Assembly (NCBI RefSeq): GCF_042648365.1 | Contig: NZ_JBHRXI010000049.1 | Span: forward strand, 248,001-312,000 | Direction of reading: 5' to 3' | Length of the DNA: 64,000 bases | From: Lutimaribacter_A marinistellae | GTDB taxonomy: Bacteria; Pseudomonadota; Alphaproteobacteria; Rhodobacterales; Rhodobacteraceae | Shown here: in pieces, positions 33,458 through 42,116 of the stretch | Layout of the letters: each line of letters opens with the position of its first letter | Position numbering within the stretch: position 1 is the stretch's first letter | Made by a program: the position numbers and the translations under genes | Notes under the pieces: generated by a model | Seen by the model: only the letters and a program-made list of their open reading frames with translations | What the model was told of the DNA's origin: nothing | Databases searched by the model: none

Positions 33458-34291
33458 CTATTCGTCCTGCGCCAAGTGACGCGTATGCCCGTCGCGCACC
33501 TGCTCTTCCATAGCCGAGGCCAGAGCCTTGCGGTCGTTGTAATCGGCAACGCGAACCGGGTGATGATAGATCACCTCAACCGAGCCCTGTTTGCGCGCTG
33601 CTAGTATCTTCATTAAGTGGGGTCCGAAATCCATATCGCCCCACCACGCATAGAACCGCGAGGGTTCACCTTGTGCGGCATGGTAAACGACCGATACGGG
33701 CTGAACCCAAAGGCTGTCGTGAAGCGTGTCGGAAAAGAACGCAGCGAACAGAGTGGTCTTGAACGGCAAGACCCGAAGACCGTCGGTCGATGTCCCTTCG
33801 GGGAAGAACAGCAGCTTTTGACCAGCCTTCAAACGCTCGGCGAGTAGGTTGGTTTGCTCCCGCGCCTTGCGTCGGTCGCGTTCGATGAACAGTGTACCGG
33901 TTACTTGCGCAAGAAAGCCGATGCCCGGCCAGCGCGAAACTTCGGCCTTGGACACGAAATACACACGCTTGCGCGCGTTCAGCGCGAAAATGTCGAGCCA
34001 GGATGAGTGGTTGGCCACCACCGCGCCCGGACCTTTCATGACCTCGCCGCGTAACCTGTGCGTCATACCCAGAATTCGAAAGGCATTCCGGCAGACGAAT
34101 TGCACGATGAAGGGCGTCCACGGTCGATGGAGGCCAAAGATCGGCCGCTCGACGAGACGAACCACCAATAGCAGGAAGAGGCAAACAAGTATAAGCAGGA
34201 TCAGAACGGTTCCTCGCAGCACCAGCCTTAGCCACCCGGCACCATCAATCCTGACCGGGTCTGGCGGGGCTTCCGAGTACCAGGTGCTCAT
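33458..34291 (-). CDS. olsA: 1-acyl-sn-glycerol-3-phosphate acyltransferase family protein, probable lyso-ornithine lipid acyltransferase OlsA
   Basis: 277 aa PlsC-family acyltransferase. A membrane segment rich in L/V/I lies at about residues 22-48. The catalytic HX4D motif is NHSSWLDIFA and the substrate-binding motif is FFPEGTSTDG. The ATG at 34291 overlaps the stop of olsB in ATGA; the longer open frame to 34663 is only the olsB region read out of frame. Coupling to olsB indicates the second acylation step of ornithine lipid synthesis rather than phosphatidic acid synthesis, though a PlsC role cannot be excluded by sequence alone. Confidence 0.88.
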   Translation of the reverse strand: MSTWYSEAPPDPVRIDGAGWLRLVLRGTVLILLILVCLFLLLVVRLVERPIFGLHRPWTPFIVQFVCRNAFRILGMTHRLRGEVMKGPGAVVANHSSWLDIFALNARKRVYFVSKAEVSRWPGIGFLAQVTGTLFIERDRRKAREQTNLLAERLKAGQKLLFFPEGTSTDGLRVLPFKTTLFAAFFSDTLHDSLWVQPVSVVYHAAQGEPSRFYAWWGDMDFGPHLMKILAARKQGSVEVIYHHPVRVADYNDRKALASAMEEQVRDGHTRHLAQDE

Positions 34292-35040
34292 TTGCTGTAG
34301 ATGCGCCGCTGACGCTCGTTCATGCGGGTCGTATCTAGAACGAGACATATGTCGGTCGTGTTGAAGGCCGTGTCGACGTAAGCACCCTCGCCCACGAAAC
34401 CGCCAAGTCGCAGGTACGCCTTTATCAGGGCAGGCACGGCCTTCATCGCGGCGATCCGATCGATTTCCTCGGATGGAACAATGTTCATGGGCGTGAAGTG
34501 ATCTGGCTGCGCGCGTACACGCAGTTCCGGCGGTGCCAAATGCCTTGCGTGAAGTAGGGAAAGCGGTTGCGCCAAGGCCTGAACATCCGTGCCGTGAAAG
34601 CTCGCAACGCCGAACAGGATATCGATCCGATGGCGTTCGACGTAATCGGCCAGGCCTGACCAAAGATGATACATGGCCACGCCGCCGCGATAATCCCGAT
34701 GCAAGCAGGAGCGGCCAAGTTCCAGAAGATGCCTGCCACTGTCGCGCAAATGCGTAAGGTCGTATTCGTCTTCGGAATAGAACTGACCCAACTCCGCCGC
34801 GACCTCGCCACGCAGCAGGCGGTATACACCAATGACCTTGCCTGTCGCGTCATCGACGCAGATCATATGGTCGAAATACGGATCGAACCGGTCGCGCTCC
34901 AACCCCGCCTCGTGGTCCACCATGGTTCCGCCGCCGCCGAGTTCCCGCACGAACACGTCATAGCGAAGACGCTGCGCCGCATGCAGCTCTTCTTCGCTTT
35001 GCGCGAGTTTGACGGAAAATCCAGTGGCCTGCGCGGACAT
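34288..35040 (-). CDS. olsB: L-ornithine N-alpha-acyltransferase OlsB (GNAT family)
   Basis: 250 aa protein of the OlsB/hemolysin-like acyltransferase family, which transfers a 3-hydroxyacyl group from acyl-ACP to ornithine to make lyso-ornithine lipid. Family features are AAQRLRYDVFVRELG near the start, the FDHMICVDDATGKVIGVYRLL strand region, LELGRSCLHRDYRGG and ILFGVASFHGTD. The next gene, olsA, overlaps it by 4 bp, giving the classical olsBA order. Ornithine lipids often replace phospholipids under phosphate starvation; the phosphate operon also lies in this window, though 29 kb away. Confidence 0.92.
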   Translation of the reverse strand: MSAQATGFSVKLAQSEEELHAAQRLRYDVFVRELGGGGTMVDHEAGLERDRFDPYFDHMICVDDATGKVIGVYRLLRGEVAAELGQFYSEDEYDLTHLRDSGRHLLELGRSCLHRDYRGGVAMYHLWSGLADYVERHRIDILFGVASFHGTDVQALAQPLSLLHARHLAPPELRVRAQPDHFTPMNIVPSEEIDRIAAMKAVPALIKAYLRLGGFVGEGAYVDTAFNTTDICLVLDTTRMNERQRRIYSK

Positions 35041-35144
35041 CAGCGACCCGTTTCATGCAATCTGCGCGGGGCATAGCGCAGGCGTGTCGTCAATGGCAAC
35101 TCCCGCATCCGGTCAGGGCGGCGTTAACCCCTTGTCAACCTTTG

Positions 35145-35327
35145 TCAGGGATCAAAGACCGGCATCAAGGTGATCCGGGTTCCGTCGATGACGACCTTGC
35201 CCTGATCGGGAAAGTTCACGGTGATCCTGCCATTGATGCTCGATTGCACCTGGCCGATTCCCCAATCGGGGTTTTCCGGGTGGCGGACGAACATGCCGGG
35301 TGCGAGAATGGCGTTGAGATCGGTCAT
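35145..35327 (-). CDS. DUF3553 domain-containing protein
   Basis: 60 aa, almost entirely one small beta-rich DUF3553-type domain: PGMFVRHPENPDWGIGQVQS followed by GRITVNFPDQGKVVIDG. Similar domains occur alone or at the end of UvrD-like helicases and may bind nucleic acid; the function is not established. It has AAGGACC upstream and sits alone, divergent from chpT with 59 bp between the starts. Codon use and composition match its neighbours. Confidence 0.8.
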   Translation of the reverse strand: MTDLNAILAPGMFVRHPENPDWGIGQVQSSINGRITVNFPDQGKVVIDGTRITLMPVFDP

Positions 35328-35386
35328 GACGGTCCTTCGTTCCGCTTGCGTCGGCCCGACAATGAACCGTTGAGGAAGAGGTATGT

Positions 35387-35983
35387 ATGGGGGAACATGA
35401 CGTCAACCTGGCGGCTTTGATCGGATCGCGCATATGTCACGATCTGATCAGCCCAGTCGGCGCTATCACCAATGGCCTGGAGCTTCTTGAAATGGCGGGT
35501 GCCGTTCAGGGCGCGGAAATGGAACTGATTTCCGACAGCGTCGGGAATGCCGGTGCACGGCTCCGGTTTTTTCGCATCGCCTATGGCCTTGCGGGCGCGG
35601 AACAGGTCGGGCCGGCAGAGATCGCGGCGTTGTTCGCGGATCTGAACCGCGGATCACGGGTTCAGACGCGCTGGGACATTGACGGGGCGCAACCTCGCTG
35701 CGACGTCAAGCTGGCGTTCCTAGCCTTGCAGTGTTGTGAAACCGCGATGCCATTTGGCGGTACCGCTTCGGTCCGGGTCGAGGATGGGCGCCTAACGGTG
35801 AACGGGACAGCCCAAAAGCTGAAGATCGATCCGGACCTGTGGCAGGGGTTGAGTGCGCCGGGCGGCGCCGCCCGAATTACGCCGGCGCTGGTGCAATTCG
35901 CTCTCCTGCCCAGAGAAGCTGCTGCCGCGGACCGTCGGGTACGCGTCGAAACAGGCGACGGCACCCTGACGATCCGCCTCTGA
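35387..35983 (+). CDS. chpT: Histidine phosphotransferase ChpT
   Basis: 198 aa. Alphaproteobacterial phosphotransferase that relays phosphate from CckA to CtrA and CpdR. The N-terminal helical dimerisation domain holds the phosphorylated histidine H18 in RICHDLISPVGAITNGLELL, and the C-terminal domain is a degenerate HATPase-like fold (about residues 80-195) without ATP-binding boxes. In roseobacters the CckA-ChpT-CtrA pathway controls motility, gene transfer agents and related traits. It ends back-to-back with proA: the two stop codons together form TGATCA. Confidence 0.9.
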   Translation: MGEHDVNLAALIGSRICHDLISPVGAITNGLELLEMAGAVQGAEMELISDSVGNAGARLRFFRIAYGLAGAEQVGPAEIAALFADLNRGSRVQTRWDIDGAQPRCDVKLAFLALQCCETAMPFGGTASVRVEDGRLTVNGTAQKLKIDPDLWQGLSAPGGAARITPALVQFALLPREAAAADRRVRVETGDGTLTIRL

Positions 35984-37246
35984 TCAGCTGCGGGTCGTTC
36001 CGTCACCATCGACGAGATATTTGAAACTCGTCAATTGCGCCGCACCCACTGGGCCGCGGGCATGCATCTTGCCCGTGGCAATGCCGATTTCCGCACCCAT
36101 GCCAAACTCGCCGCCATCGGCGAATTGGGTAGAGGCGTTTCGCATCAGGATCGCGCTGTCCAGACGCTCGAAAAACCGGGCGGCGGCCTCGTCATCCTCG
36201 GTCAGGATGCAATCGGTGTGGTTTGACCCGTAGGTGCGGATATGCGCAATGGCATCATCGATACTGTCCACCGGCTTCGCCGCGATAATGCTGTCGAGGT
36301 ATTCCTTGCCCCAGTCTTCTGAACCCGCCGGAACGGTTCCCTCGACTGCCAGAATGCCTTCCGCACGCACTTCGACACCGTTTTCGAGCAAGGCCCGTAC
36401 CAGATCCGCGCCCAAGGTTTCCGCCACATCCCGATGAACAAGCAGACATTCGGCGGCGCCGCAGATTCCTGTGCGCCGCGTCTTGGCATTGAGCATGACA
36501 TCCAGCGCCTTGCGCGGATCGACGTCCTTGTCGACATAGATGTGAACAATCCCCTCAAGATGCGCAAAGACCGGTACACGTGCCTCACGCTGAACGAGGC
36601 CCACCAGCCCTTTGCCGCCACGGGGGACGATGACATCGACATAATCAGCCATGGTCAGCAACTCAGAGACCGCCGCGCGATCCCGTGTCGGCACCAGTTG
36701 AATGGCGTCTTCGGGCAGGCCGGCGCTGCGTAGCCCTTCGACGAGGCAGGCGTGAATTACGGAGGAGGAGTGGAAACTTTCCGAGCCACCGCGCAGGATC
36801 ACCGCGTTCCCCGATTTGAGGCAAAGCGCGCCGGCATCGGCCGTAACGTTCGGGCGGCTTTCGTAAATGACGCCGATCACGCCCAGCGGGGTTCGGACAC
36901 GCCGGATATGCAGTCCCGAGGGCATGTCCCATTCGGCAAGAACCTCGCCGACCGGATCGGCCTGTTCGGCCACGGCCCGCAACCCGGCAGCCATCCCGGC
37001 GACCCGCGCCTCGTCAAGCATGAGCCTGTCCATCATCGCAGCGCTCAGCCCTTTTTCACGCCCGTACTCCAGATCAAGCGCATTGGCGGCCAAAATCTCG
37101 TCGGTCTTGGCAAGAACCGCGTCGGCCGCATTCAAAAGCGCCGTCTTGCGTGCCTCCGCACCGGCAAAGGACAAGTCCTGCGCAGCAGTTTTTGCCCGCG
37201 AACCGATGTCGGCCATGAGGGCGGGAATGTTGTCGAGATCCTTCAT
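35984..37246 (-). CDS. proA: Gamma-glutamyl phosphate reductase
   Basis: Second enzyme of proline biosynthesis, reducing gamma-glutamyl phosphate to glutamate semialdehyde with NADPH; 420 aa. Aldehyde dehydrogenase-fold protein with PLGVIGVIYESRPNVTADA, the catalytic cysteine in TGICGAAECLL, and the C-terminal FGMGAEIGIATGKMHARGPVG. It follows proB by 49 bp, in the order obgE-proB-proA on the minus strand. Confidence 0.97.
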   Translation of the reverse strand: MKDLDNIPALMADIGSRAKTAAQDLSFAGAEARKTALLNAADAVLAKTDEILAANALDLEYGREKGLSAAMMDRLMLDEARVAGMAAGLRAVAEQADPVGEVLAEWDMPSGLHIRRVRTPLGVIGVIYESRPNVTADAGALCLKSGNAVILRGGSESFHSSSVIHACLVEGLRSAGLPEDAIQLVPTRDRAAVSELLTMADYVDVIVPRGGKGLVGLVQREARVPVFAHLEGIVHIYVDKDVDPRKALDVMLNAKTRRTGICGAAECLLVHRDVAETLGADLVRALLENGVEVRAEGILAVEGTVPAGSEDWGKEYLDSIIAAKPVDSIDDAIAHIRTYGSNHTDCILTEDDEAAARFFERLDSAILMRNASTQFADGGEFGMGAEIGIATGKMHARGPVGAAQLTSFKYLVDGDGTTRS

Positions 37247-37295
37247 GTCAGTGGCCCCTCGTGTCTTTGTCGGAAGTCAGCTTAGCGATTTGGCG

Positions 37296-38402
37296 TCACA
37301 ACGCCATATCATCGCGATGTATCAGCGCAGCGCGGCCCGGATAGCCAAGCGTCGGCTCGATCTCGGAGCTTTTGCGGCCCTTGATCGCATCAGCCTCCTG
37401 CGCGGTATAGCGTGCCAGGCCCTGTCCGAGCTTGCGGGCCGTGTCGTCGAGAATCGTAACCGGATCACCGCGGCCAAACTCGCCGGTCACTTCGATCACA
37501 CCGGCTGGAAGAAGGCTTTTGCCGGTGGCGAGGGCTTTTGCAGCGCCCGTGTCCACCTTGATCTCCCCGCGCGGTTTCATCGATGAAATCCAGCGCTTTC
37601 GCGCCGCCTGCGGATCCTCTCCGGCCGTGAACCATGTTGACGCGGCCCCTTCTGAGAGCTTTTTCAGAGGGTTGCAGGCCGATCCTTCAGTGATTGCCAT
37701 GGTGCAGCCGCCAGCAATGGCGGTGCGCGCGGCAAGCAGTTTCGTCTTCATGCCGCCCTTCGACAAGCCGGTTCCGGCATCGCCCGCCATCGCCTCGATC
37801 TCGGGCGTGATCGCATCGATGACGTCGAAGCGTTTTGCCTCGGGATCGATATTGGGATTGGCAGAGTAAAAGCCGTCGACATCCGACAGCAAAACGAGCT
37901 GATCGGCGCCGATCGTCACAGCGATCTGGGCCGCCAGCCTGTCGTTATCTCCATAGCGGATTTCATCCGTGGCGACCGTGTCATTCTCATTCACGATCGG
38001 AACCGCGCCCAATCCCAAGAGGGTTTCAAGCGTTGCCCGCGAATTGAGATAGCGTCTGCGGTCGGCACTGTCTTCGAGCGTGACGAGCACTTGGGCGGTG
38101 GTGATCCCATGCGGTGCCAGCGCCTCCTCATAGGCTCGTGCCAAACGGATCTGCCCGACCGCCGCCGCAGCCTGAGACTGTTCCAGCGGCAAAGTAACGG
38201 GCGGCAATCCAAGTACGCCCCGCCCCAGCGCGATCGAACCGGACGACACCAGAACAACGTCCACGTCGTTGGACTTGAGCCAAGCGACATCGGACGCCAG
38301 CGAGCGCAGCCAATCAGAGCGCAAGGTTCCGGTGTCGCGGTCGACCAGCAGGGCCGACCCGATCTTTACGACAAGGCGGCGCGCCGCGGTCAGGGTCGCC
38401 AC
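37296..38402 (-). CDS. proB: Glutamate 5-kinase
   Basis: First enzyme of proline biosynthesis; 368 aa with an N-terminal amino-acid kinase domain (LVVKIGSALLVD, SSGSIALGRG, LLSDVDGFYSANP) and a C-terminal PUA domain (about residues 275-360). The start is a GTG at 38402 that overlaps the end of obgE by 13 bp, so translation is probably coupled; no better downstream start gives the complete first strand. The PUA domain marks the long, feedback-inhibited ProB form. Confidence 0.96.
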   Translation of the reverse strand: MATLTAARRLVVKIGSALLVDRDTGTLRSDWLRSLASDVAWLKSNDVDVVLVSSGSIALGRGVLGLPPVTLPLEQSQAAAAVGQIRLARAYEEALAPHGITTAQVLVTLEDSADRRRYLNSRATLETLLGLGAVPIVNENDTVATDEIRYGDNDRLAAQIAVTIGADQLVLLSDVDGFYSANPNIDPEAKRFDVIDAITPEIEAMAGDAGTGLSKGGMKTKLLAARTAIAGGCTMAITEGSACNPLKKLSEGAASTWFTAGEDPQAARKRWISSMKPRGEIKVDTGAAKALATGKSLLPAGVIEVTGEFGRGDPVTILDDTARKLGQGLARYTAQEADAIKGRKSSEIEPTLGYPGRAALIHRDDMAL

Positions 38403-39424
38403 GATTGCGCCTCCTCCACGGGTTTGTGACGCAGCCGATCTTCGGCAATCTCCGCCCGCAGGGCTCTCAGAACTTCGGTCACGCCATCCCGGGCGACACC
38501 CGACATCACCATGACGGGGCCTCCAACCGCCTCTTCCAGCTCGGCCTGCGCCTCGGCAAGGCGCTCGGCATCCAGCGCATCGATCTTGTTGAGCACTGTC
38601 ACACGAGGTTTGTCCGCCAGATGCCCGCCATAGGCCTCCAGCTCGTGAATGATCGTGCGATAATCTTCAGCGACGGTTTCGGAAGTGCCATCAACCAGAT
38701 GAAGCAGAACGGCGCAGCGTTCGACATGTCCTAGGAAACGGTCACCGATCCCCCGCCCCTCATGTGCGCCTTCGATCAGGCCGGGAATGTCGGCGATGAC
38801 AAACTCCGCGTTATCCACACCCACGACACCAAGGTTGGGATGCAGCGTGGTAAACGGGTAATCCGCAATCTTGGGGCGCGCATTGGATGTGGCCGCCAGA
38901 AAGGTCGATTTGCCCGCGTTGGGCAACCCGAGAAGGCCAACATCGGCAATAAGCTTGAGACGTAGCCAGATCGTGCGGTCCACGCCCGGCTGTCCGGGAT
39001 TGGCCCGGCGCGGAGCCTGGTTGGTAGAGGTCTTGAAATGCAGGTTTCCGAAACCGCCATTTCCGCCCTTGGCCAACTGAACGCGTTCGCCCACTTCGGT
39101 GAGATCGGCGATCACGGTTTCCTGGTCCTCGTCCAGGATCTCGGTGCCCACGGGCACACGCAAAACGATGTCGTCACCATCTGCGCCGGTCTTTTGCTGT
39201 CCACGGCCCGGCTGGCCATTCTTGGCAAAGAAGTGCTGCTGGTAGCGAAAGTCGATCAGCGTGTTCAGGCCTTCAACCGCTTCGGCCCAGACGGACCCGC
39301 CTTTGCCGCCATCGCCGCCATCGGGTCCACCATACTCGATGTACTTCTCGCGGCGGAAGCTCGTGCAACCGCTTCCGCCGGCCCCGGACCGGATGTAGAC
39401 CTTTGCGAGATCGAGGAATTTCAT
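38390..39424 (-). CDS. obgE: GTPase ObgE/CgtA
   Basis: Ribosome-associated GTPase needed for 50S assembly and growth control; 344 aa. The N-terminal glycine-rich Obg fold (residues 1-158) has GPDGGDGGKGGSVW. The G domain has G1 GLPNAGKS at 166-173, the switch II region ADIPGLIEGAHEGRGIG and G4 NKIDALD. The C-terminal OCT domain of some Obg proteins is absent, as is common in this group. It overlaps proB by 13 bp and follows the GNAT gene by 38 bp. Confidence 0.97.
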   Translation of the reverse strand: MKFLDLAKVYIRSGAGGSGCTSFRREKYIEYGGPDGGDGGKGGSVWAEAVEGLNTLIDFRYQQHFFAKNGQPGRGQQKTGADGDDIVLRVPVGTEILDEDQETVIADLTEVGERVQLAKGGNGGFGNLHFKTSTNQAPRRANPGQPGVDRTIWLRLKLIADVGLLGLPNAGKSTFLAATSNARPKIADYPFTTLHPNLGVVGVDNAEFVIADIPGLIEGAHEGRGIGDRFLGHVERCAVLLHLVDGTSETVAEDYRTIIHELEAYGGHLADKPRVTVLNKIDALDAERLAEAQAELEEAVGGPVMVMSGVARDGVTEVLRALRAEIAEDRLRHKPVEEAQSWRP

Positions 39425-39462
39425 GTCACGTCTCCTAGTGCAAAGGCCCCTTCGGCCTCAAG

Positions 39463-39999
39463 TCAGAGTTTTCGGCTATAGGTCCATGTGGGCACGGTGG
39501 TGTCCCGCGCCACAGAAAAGCTTTCGGCGTCGCCGAGATATTCAAAGCCGCAATGCGTCAGCACACGGGCCGAAGCCGGGTTGTCCTGAAAAACACTCGC
39601 GAACATCGTTGCATTGTCCAGCGGGTTCGCTTCGACAAGGGCCTGCACGGCCAAAGAGGCAAGCCCGGTGTTCCAGAAAATCGGGGCCACCCAATACCCT
39701 ACCTCGGTCTGATTACGGTCCATTTTCTTGAGGCTGATCACCCCCATCAACTCCGGTCCGCCATCCTTGGTCCCGTCCATGGCCCAGGTGTCCTCATCAC
39801 GATCCTCGCTCATTGCACGGGTCACGAATGCTTCGGCCATGCCGGGCGGCAAGGGATGTGGAATGGACGTTGTCATACGGGCGACGCGTTCGTCGCTGGA
39901 GTAATGCTCGACCAGGCCTTTGTCGGATTTGCGCAACGGACGGAGGTCGAACCGCTCGGTTTCGATAACGGGCTGATTGATGATCGTATCGATTTTCAT
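39463..39999 (-). CDS. GNAT-family N-acetyltransferase (RimJ/RimL type)
   Basis: 178 aa. The N-terminal ETERFDLRPLRKSDKGLVEHY and the C-terminal acetyl-CoA region GYWVAPIFWNTGLASLAVQALVE with NPASARVLTHCGF are typical of the RimJ/RimL-like group that acetylates ribosomal proteins or other N-termini. The ATG at 39999 is chosen because GGAGGA precedes it; the frame is open to 40128. It sits between rpmA and obgE, a position that suggests a ribosome-related job. The substrate is not known. Confidence 0.88.
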   Translation of the reverse strand: MKIDTIINQPVIETERFDLRPLRKSDKGLVEHYSSDERVARMTTSIPHPLPPGMAEAFVTRAMSEDRDEDTWAMDGTKDGGPELMGVISLKKMDRNQTEVGYWVAPIFWNTGLASLAVQALVEANPLDNATMFASVFQDNPASARVLTHCGFEYLGDAESFSVARDTTVPTWTYSRKL

Positions 40000-40140
40000 G
40001 TGTGTGTTCCTCCTCCGAACACATTCCGAAATGCCTCTCCGGGCCAATCCCCACCCGGATGCAGAAGAAATAAACATCGGCCCCATGGGCCACAAGCTCC
40101 CGGCCGGGAAACAATTCGTGTCTGGCAACCCGGAAACGAG

Positions 40141-40173
40141 ACGGGGGACCGGCAGTTTCTGCCGATCCCCCGT
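40141..40173 (-). terminator. Hairpin terminator/attenuator after rpmA
   Basis: A 15-bp stem with one G-U pair joins ACGGGGGA..GGCAG (40141-40155) to CTGCC..TCCCCCGT (40159-40173) with a 3-nt loop. It lies 30 bp after the rpmA stop codon on the minus strand, followed by CTCGTTTCC, a weak T tract. It may end most rplU-rpmA transcripts, leaving read-through into the GNAT and obgE genes. Confidence 0.65.
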
Positions 40174-40203
40174 TGATTTCTGGTAAACCTTACCGGGTAC
40201 GGC

Positions 40204-40473
40204 TTATTCAGCGGCCTCCGCCTGCGGAAGGACCGAAACGAAGGTGCGGCCTTTGAGGCCCTTGTGGAAGGTCACGGCGCCATCGACCACCGCGAACAGG
40301 GTATGGTCCTTGCCCATGCCCACGCCCTGGCCCGGCCAGAACTTCGTGCCGCGCTGACGCACGATGATGTTGCCCGCGATGGCTTCCTGACCACCGTAGA
40401 GTTTCACGCCAAGGCGACGACCCGCGGAGTCGCGACCGTTACGGGAGGAACCGCCAGCTTTTTTGTGTGCCAT
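40204..40473 (-). CDS. rpmA: 50S ribosomal protein L27
   Basis: 89 aa, normal length. The family start MAHKKAGGSSRNGRDSAGRR is followed by LGVKLYGGQEAIAGNIIVRQRG and GQGVGMGKDHTLFA. The conserved N-terminal tail reaches the peptidyl-transferase centre. It lies 21 bp after rplU. Confidence 0.98.
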   Translation of the reverse strand: MAHKKAGGSSRNGRDSAGRRLGVKLYGGQEAIAGNIIVRQRGTKFWPGQGVGMGKDHTLFAVVDGAVTFHKGLKGRTFVSVLPQAEAAE

Positions 40474-40494
40474 TCTTTCTCTCCTATGCCTTGA

Positions 40495-41103
40495 TTAGCC
40501 TTGGGCCAGCTCTTTGGCTTGCTCGACCCACTCGGGCTTCACTTTGATCGCGTCGATAGCAGCAATCTGCTCGTCCGACAAGGCAGCCAGCTGGGCAAAG
40601 GTGGTGATACCAGCATCGTTCAGCTTGGTCGCCGCGGCCGGGCCAACGCCGGTCAGCTTTGTGAGGTCGTCAGCTGCGTCGTTTGCTGCGGGTGCAGCGG
40701 CTTTAGGCGCGTCCGCCTTGGCGGATGACGCGGGCGCATCGGCAACCGAACCAGCACCAATCGCGGCTTTGACACCCGAGTTTTCAGCGCCCGACGACAG
40801 GATCTCGGTGATCTTGACGAGGGTCAGCTTCTGACGGTGTCCGACAGTGCGCTTCGAGCTGTGCTTACGACGACGCTTGACGAACTTGATGACCTTGTCG
40901 CCCTTGACCTGGTCGACCACCTCGGCCTGCACGGCAGCGCCGGAGACGAGGGGCGAGCCTACAACGGGGCTGTCACCGCCAACCATCAGCACGTCGTTGA
41001 ATTGTACCGTTTCGCCGGCATCCGCAGCCAGTTTCTCGACCCGAAGCATATCGCCGGGCTGAACCTTGTACTGCTTGCCGCCGGTTTTGAGGACCGCAAA
41101 CAT
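40495..41103 (-). CDS. rplU: 50S ribosomal protein L21 with C-terminal helix-hairpin-helix extension
   Basis: 202 aa, about twice the normal L21 length. Residues 1-102 are L21 (MFAVLKTGGKQYKV at the start, KRRRKHSSKRTVGHRQ, KITEI). An Ala/Lys-rich linker then leads to a helix-hairpin-helix domain (DDLTKLTGVGPAAATKLNDAG and QLAALSDEQIAAID). Such extended L21 proteins are known among Rhodobacterales. The ATG at 41103 is the normal L21 start; the frame is open to 41220 but that part is leader. A good promoter lies 160-190 bp upstream. Confidence 0.95.
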   Translation of the reverse strand: MFAVLKTGGKQYKVQPGDMLRVEKLAADAGETVQFNDVLMVGGDSPVVGSPLVSGAAVQAEVVDQVKGDKVIKFVKRRRKHSSKRTVGHRQKLTLVKITEILSSGAENSGVKAAIGAGSVADAPASSAKADAPKAAAPAANDAADDLTKLTGVGPAAATKLNDAGITTFAQLAALSDEQIAAIDAIKVKPEWVEQAKELAQG

Positions 41104-41224
41104 GTGCCATTCCTTTTCATTGCCGCGTTCTGTGGTCCCCGCCTGACGGGAGTTTTCGGCTTTGCAGCCACCTCGAACAGCGCGCCCTATCGGGCGTGGA
41201 TTGAGGCCCTGATGGGCCAATGAT

Positions 41225-41254
41225 AACGAAACCCGGCACGGAAATCCGGCCGGG
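41225..41254 (-). terminator. Hairpin after the DUF2059 pair, also within the rplU leader
   Basis: On the minus strand CCCGGC-CGG-ATTT-CCG-T-GCCGGG (41254-41232) has 9 paired bases and a single bulge, followed by TTTCGTT. It is 52 bp beyond the end of the DUF2059 gene at 41307 and can terminate it. The rplU promoter lies just before it, so it also falls within the rplU leader and could attenuate that transcript. Confidence 0.6.
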
Positions 41255-41261
41255 ATGCAGG

Positions 41262-41290
41262 CTTATCTATCGCATATGGCGGCTTGTCAA
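41262..41290 (-). promoter_or_regulatory. Candidate sigma-70 promoter of rplU-rpmA
   Basis: On the minus strand TTGACA (41285-41290), a perfect -35, is followed after 17 bp by GATAAG (41262-41267). The start site would be near 41255, giving a leader of about 150 nt that begins with the hairpin at 41225-41254. Confidence 0.65.
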
Positions 41291-41306
41291 GCGCGGAGTC
41301 GACAGA

Positions 41307-42116
41307 TCAAAGATCGGTGGCCGACATGGCCTGCGCCATCGCCGCGCCAAGGTCGTAAGAGATTTCGTCGTACAGCCGATCGAAGCCGTCGAAAAGAGCT
41401 GCATTCAATGCCTTGCCAGAGTCGCTTTGGGAAAACGCGATATTTTCGGCCATCTCTTCGGCGGCGAGCGGCTGATAGGCCAACAGAAGAAAACTGTGCA
41501 GCCAAGTCGAGGTTTCGGCCTCGGTTTCCGCGCGCCCCTCAAGAAGTTGCGCCAAAAGGCTGCCATCGTCGCGCACACCATCTCCCGCTTCGGCCATACC
41601 TAGGTAGAAGTGGTAGTCGGCGCTCAGCGTTCCTTCGACATTGCGGTCGATCAGGTCGTTCACGGCAATGTATTGCTCAACCTGTACCAGCCGGGCATCG
41701 TCCCGTGGCAGGTCCTCGTAATAGGCCCGTGCCAGTTCTTCGAGGGCGGGATCGGATATCGCGCGGCGCGCCGAGTTTTCAAGCGACAGAATGGATTGAC
41801 CGAGTTCGGTCGCGAAAAAAACCGTGGTTTCCTCCACCTCTTCCTCGGTCATTCCCTCCGAAAGGGCGTCGGCAATCCTGTCTGTGATGCGCGCCGTGTC
41901 ATAGATCCGGGCAGCTTCCAGATGAAACTGGGTGCCCGCCTGCCCGCCCATCAATGCATCATCAAGGCTCTGCGCGTATCGCAGGCCTTCATCGTGAAGG
42001 ATCGCGGCAACCTCACCAAGGCGAATGACCTCTACCAGACGCGAGACATCGGTTTGGGCGCGAGCAACGCTCGCGGCACACAACATTGATATCGTCAGAA
42101 TGGTTGCGCGCAGCAT
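41307..42116 (-). CDS. DUF2059-type secreted protein (second of a tandem pair)
   Basis: 269 aa. A signal peptide is clear at residues 1-20 (MLRATILTISMLCAASVARA, cut after ARA). The mature part is alpha-helical and rich in acidic residues. It contains the MTEEEVEETTVFFATELGQSI segment, comparable to the DUF2059 repeat (ALxxxxxFYxSxxGQ), once well and possibly again near SQSDSGKALNAAL. It probably sits in the periplasm. The function is unknown. The start shares one base with the stop of the upstream paralogue. Confidence 0.7.
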   Translation of the reverse strand: MLRATILTISMLCAASVARAQTDVSRLVEVIRLGEVAAILHDEGLRYAQSLDDALMGGQAGTQFHLEAARIYDTARITDRIADALSEGMTEEEVEETTVFFATELGQSILSLENSARRAISDPALEELARAYYEDLPRDDARLVQVEQYIAVNDLIDRNVEGTLSADYHFYLGMAEAGDGVRDDGSLLAQLLEGRAETEAETSTWLHSFLLLAYQPLAAEEMAENIAFSQSDSGKALNAALFDGFDRLYDEISYDLGAAMAQAMSATDL

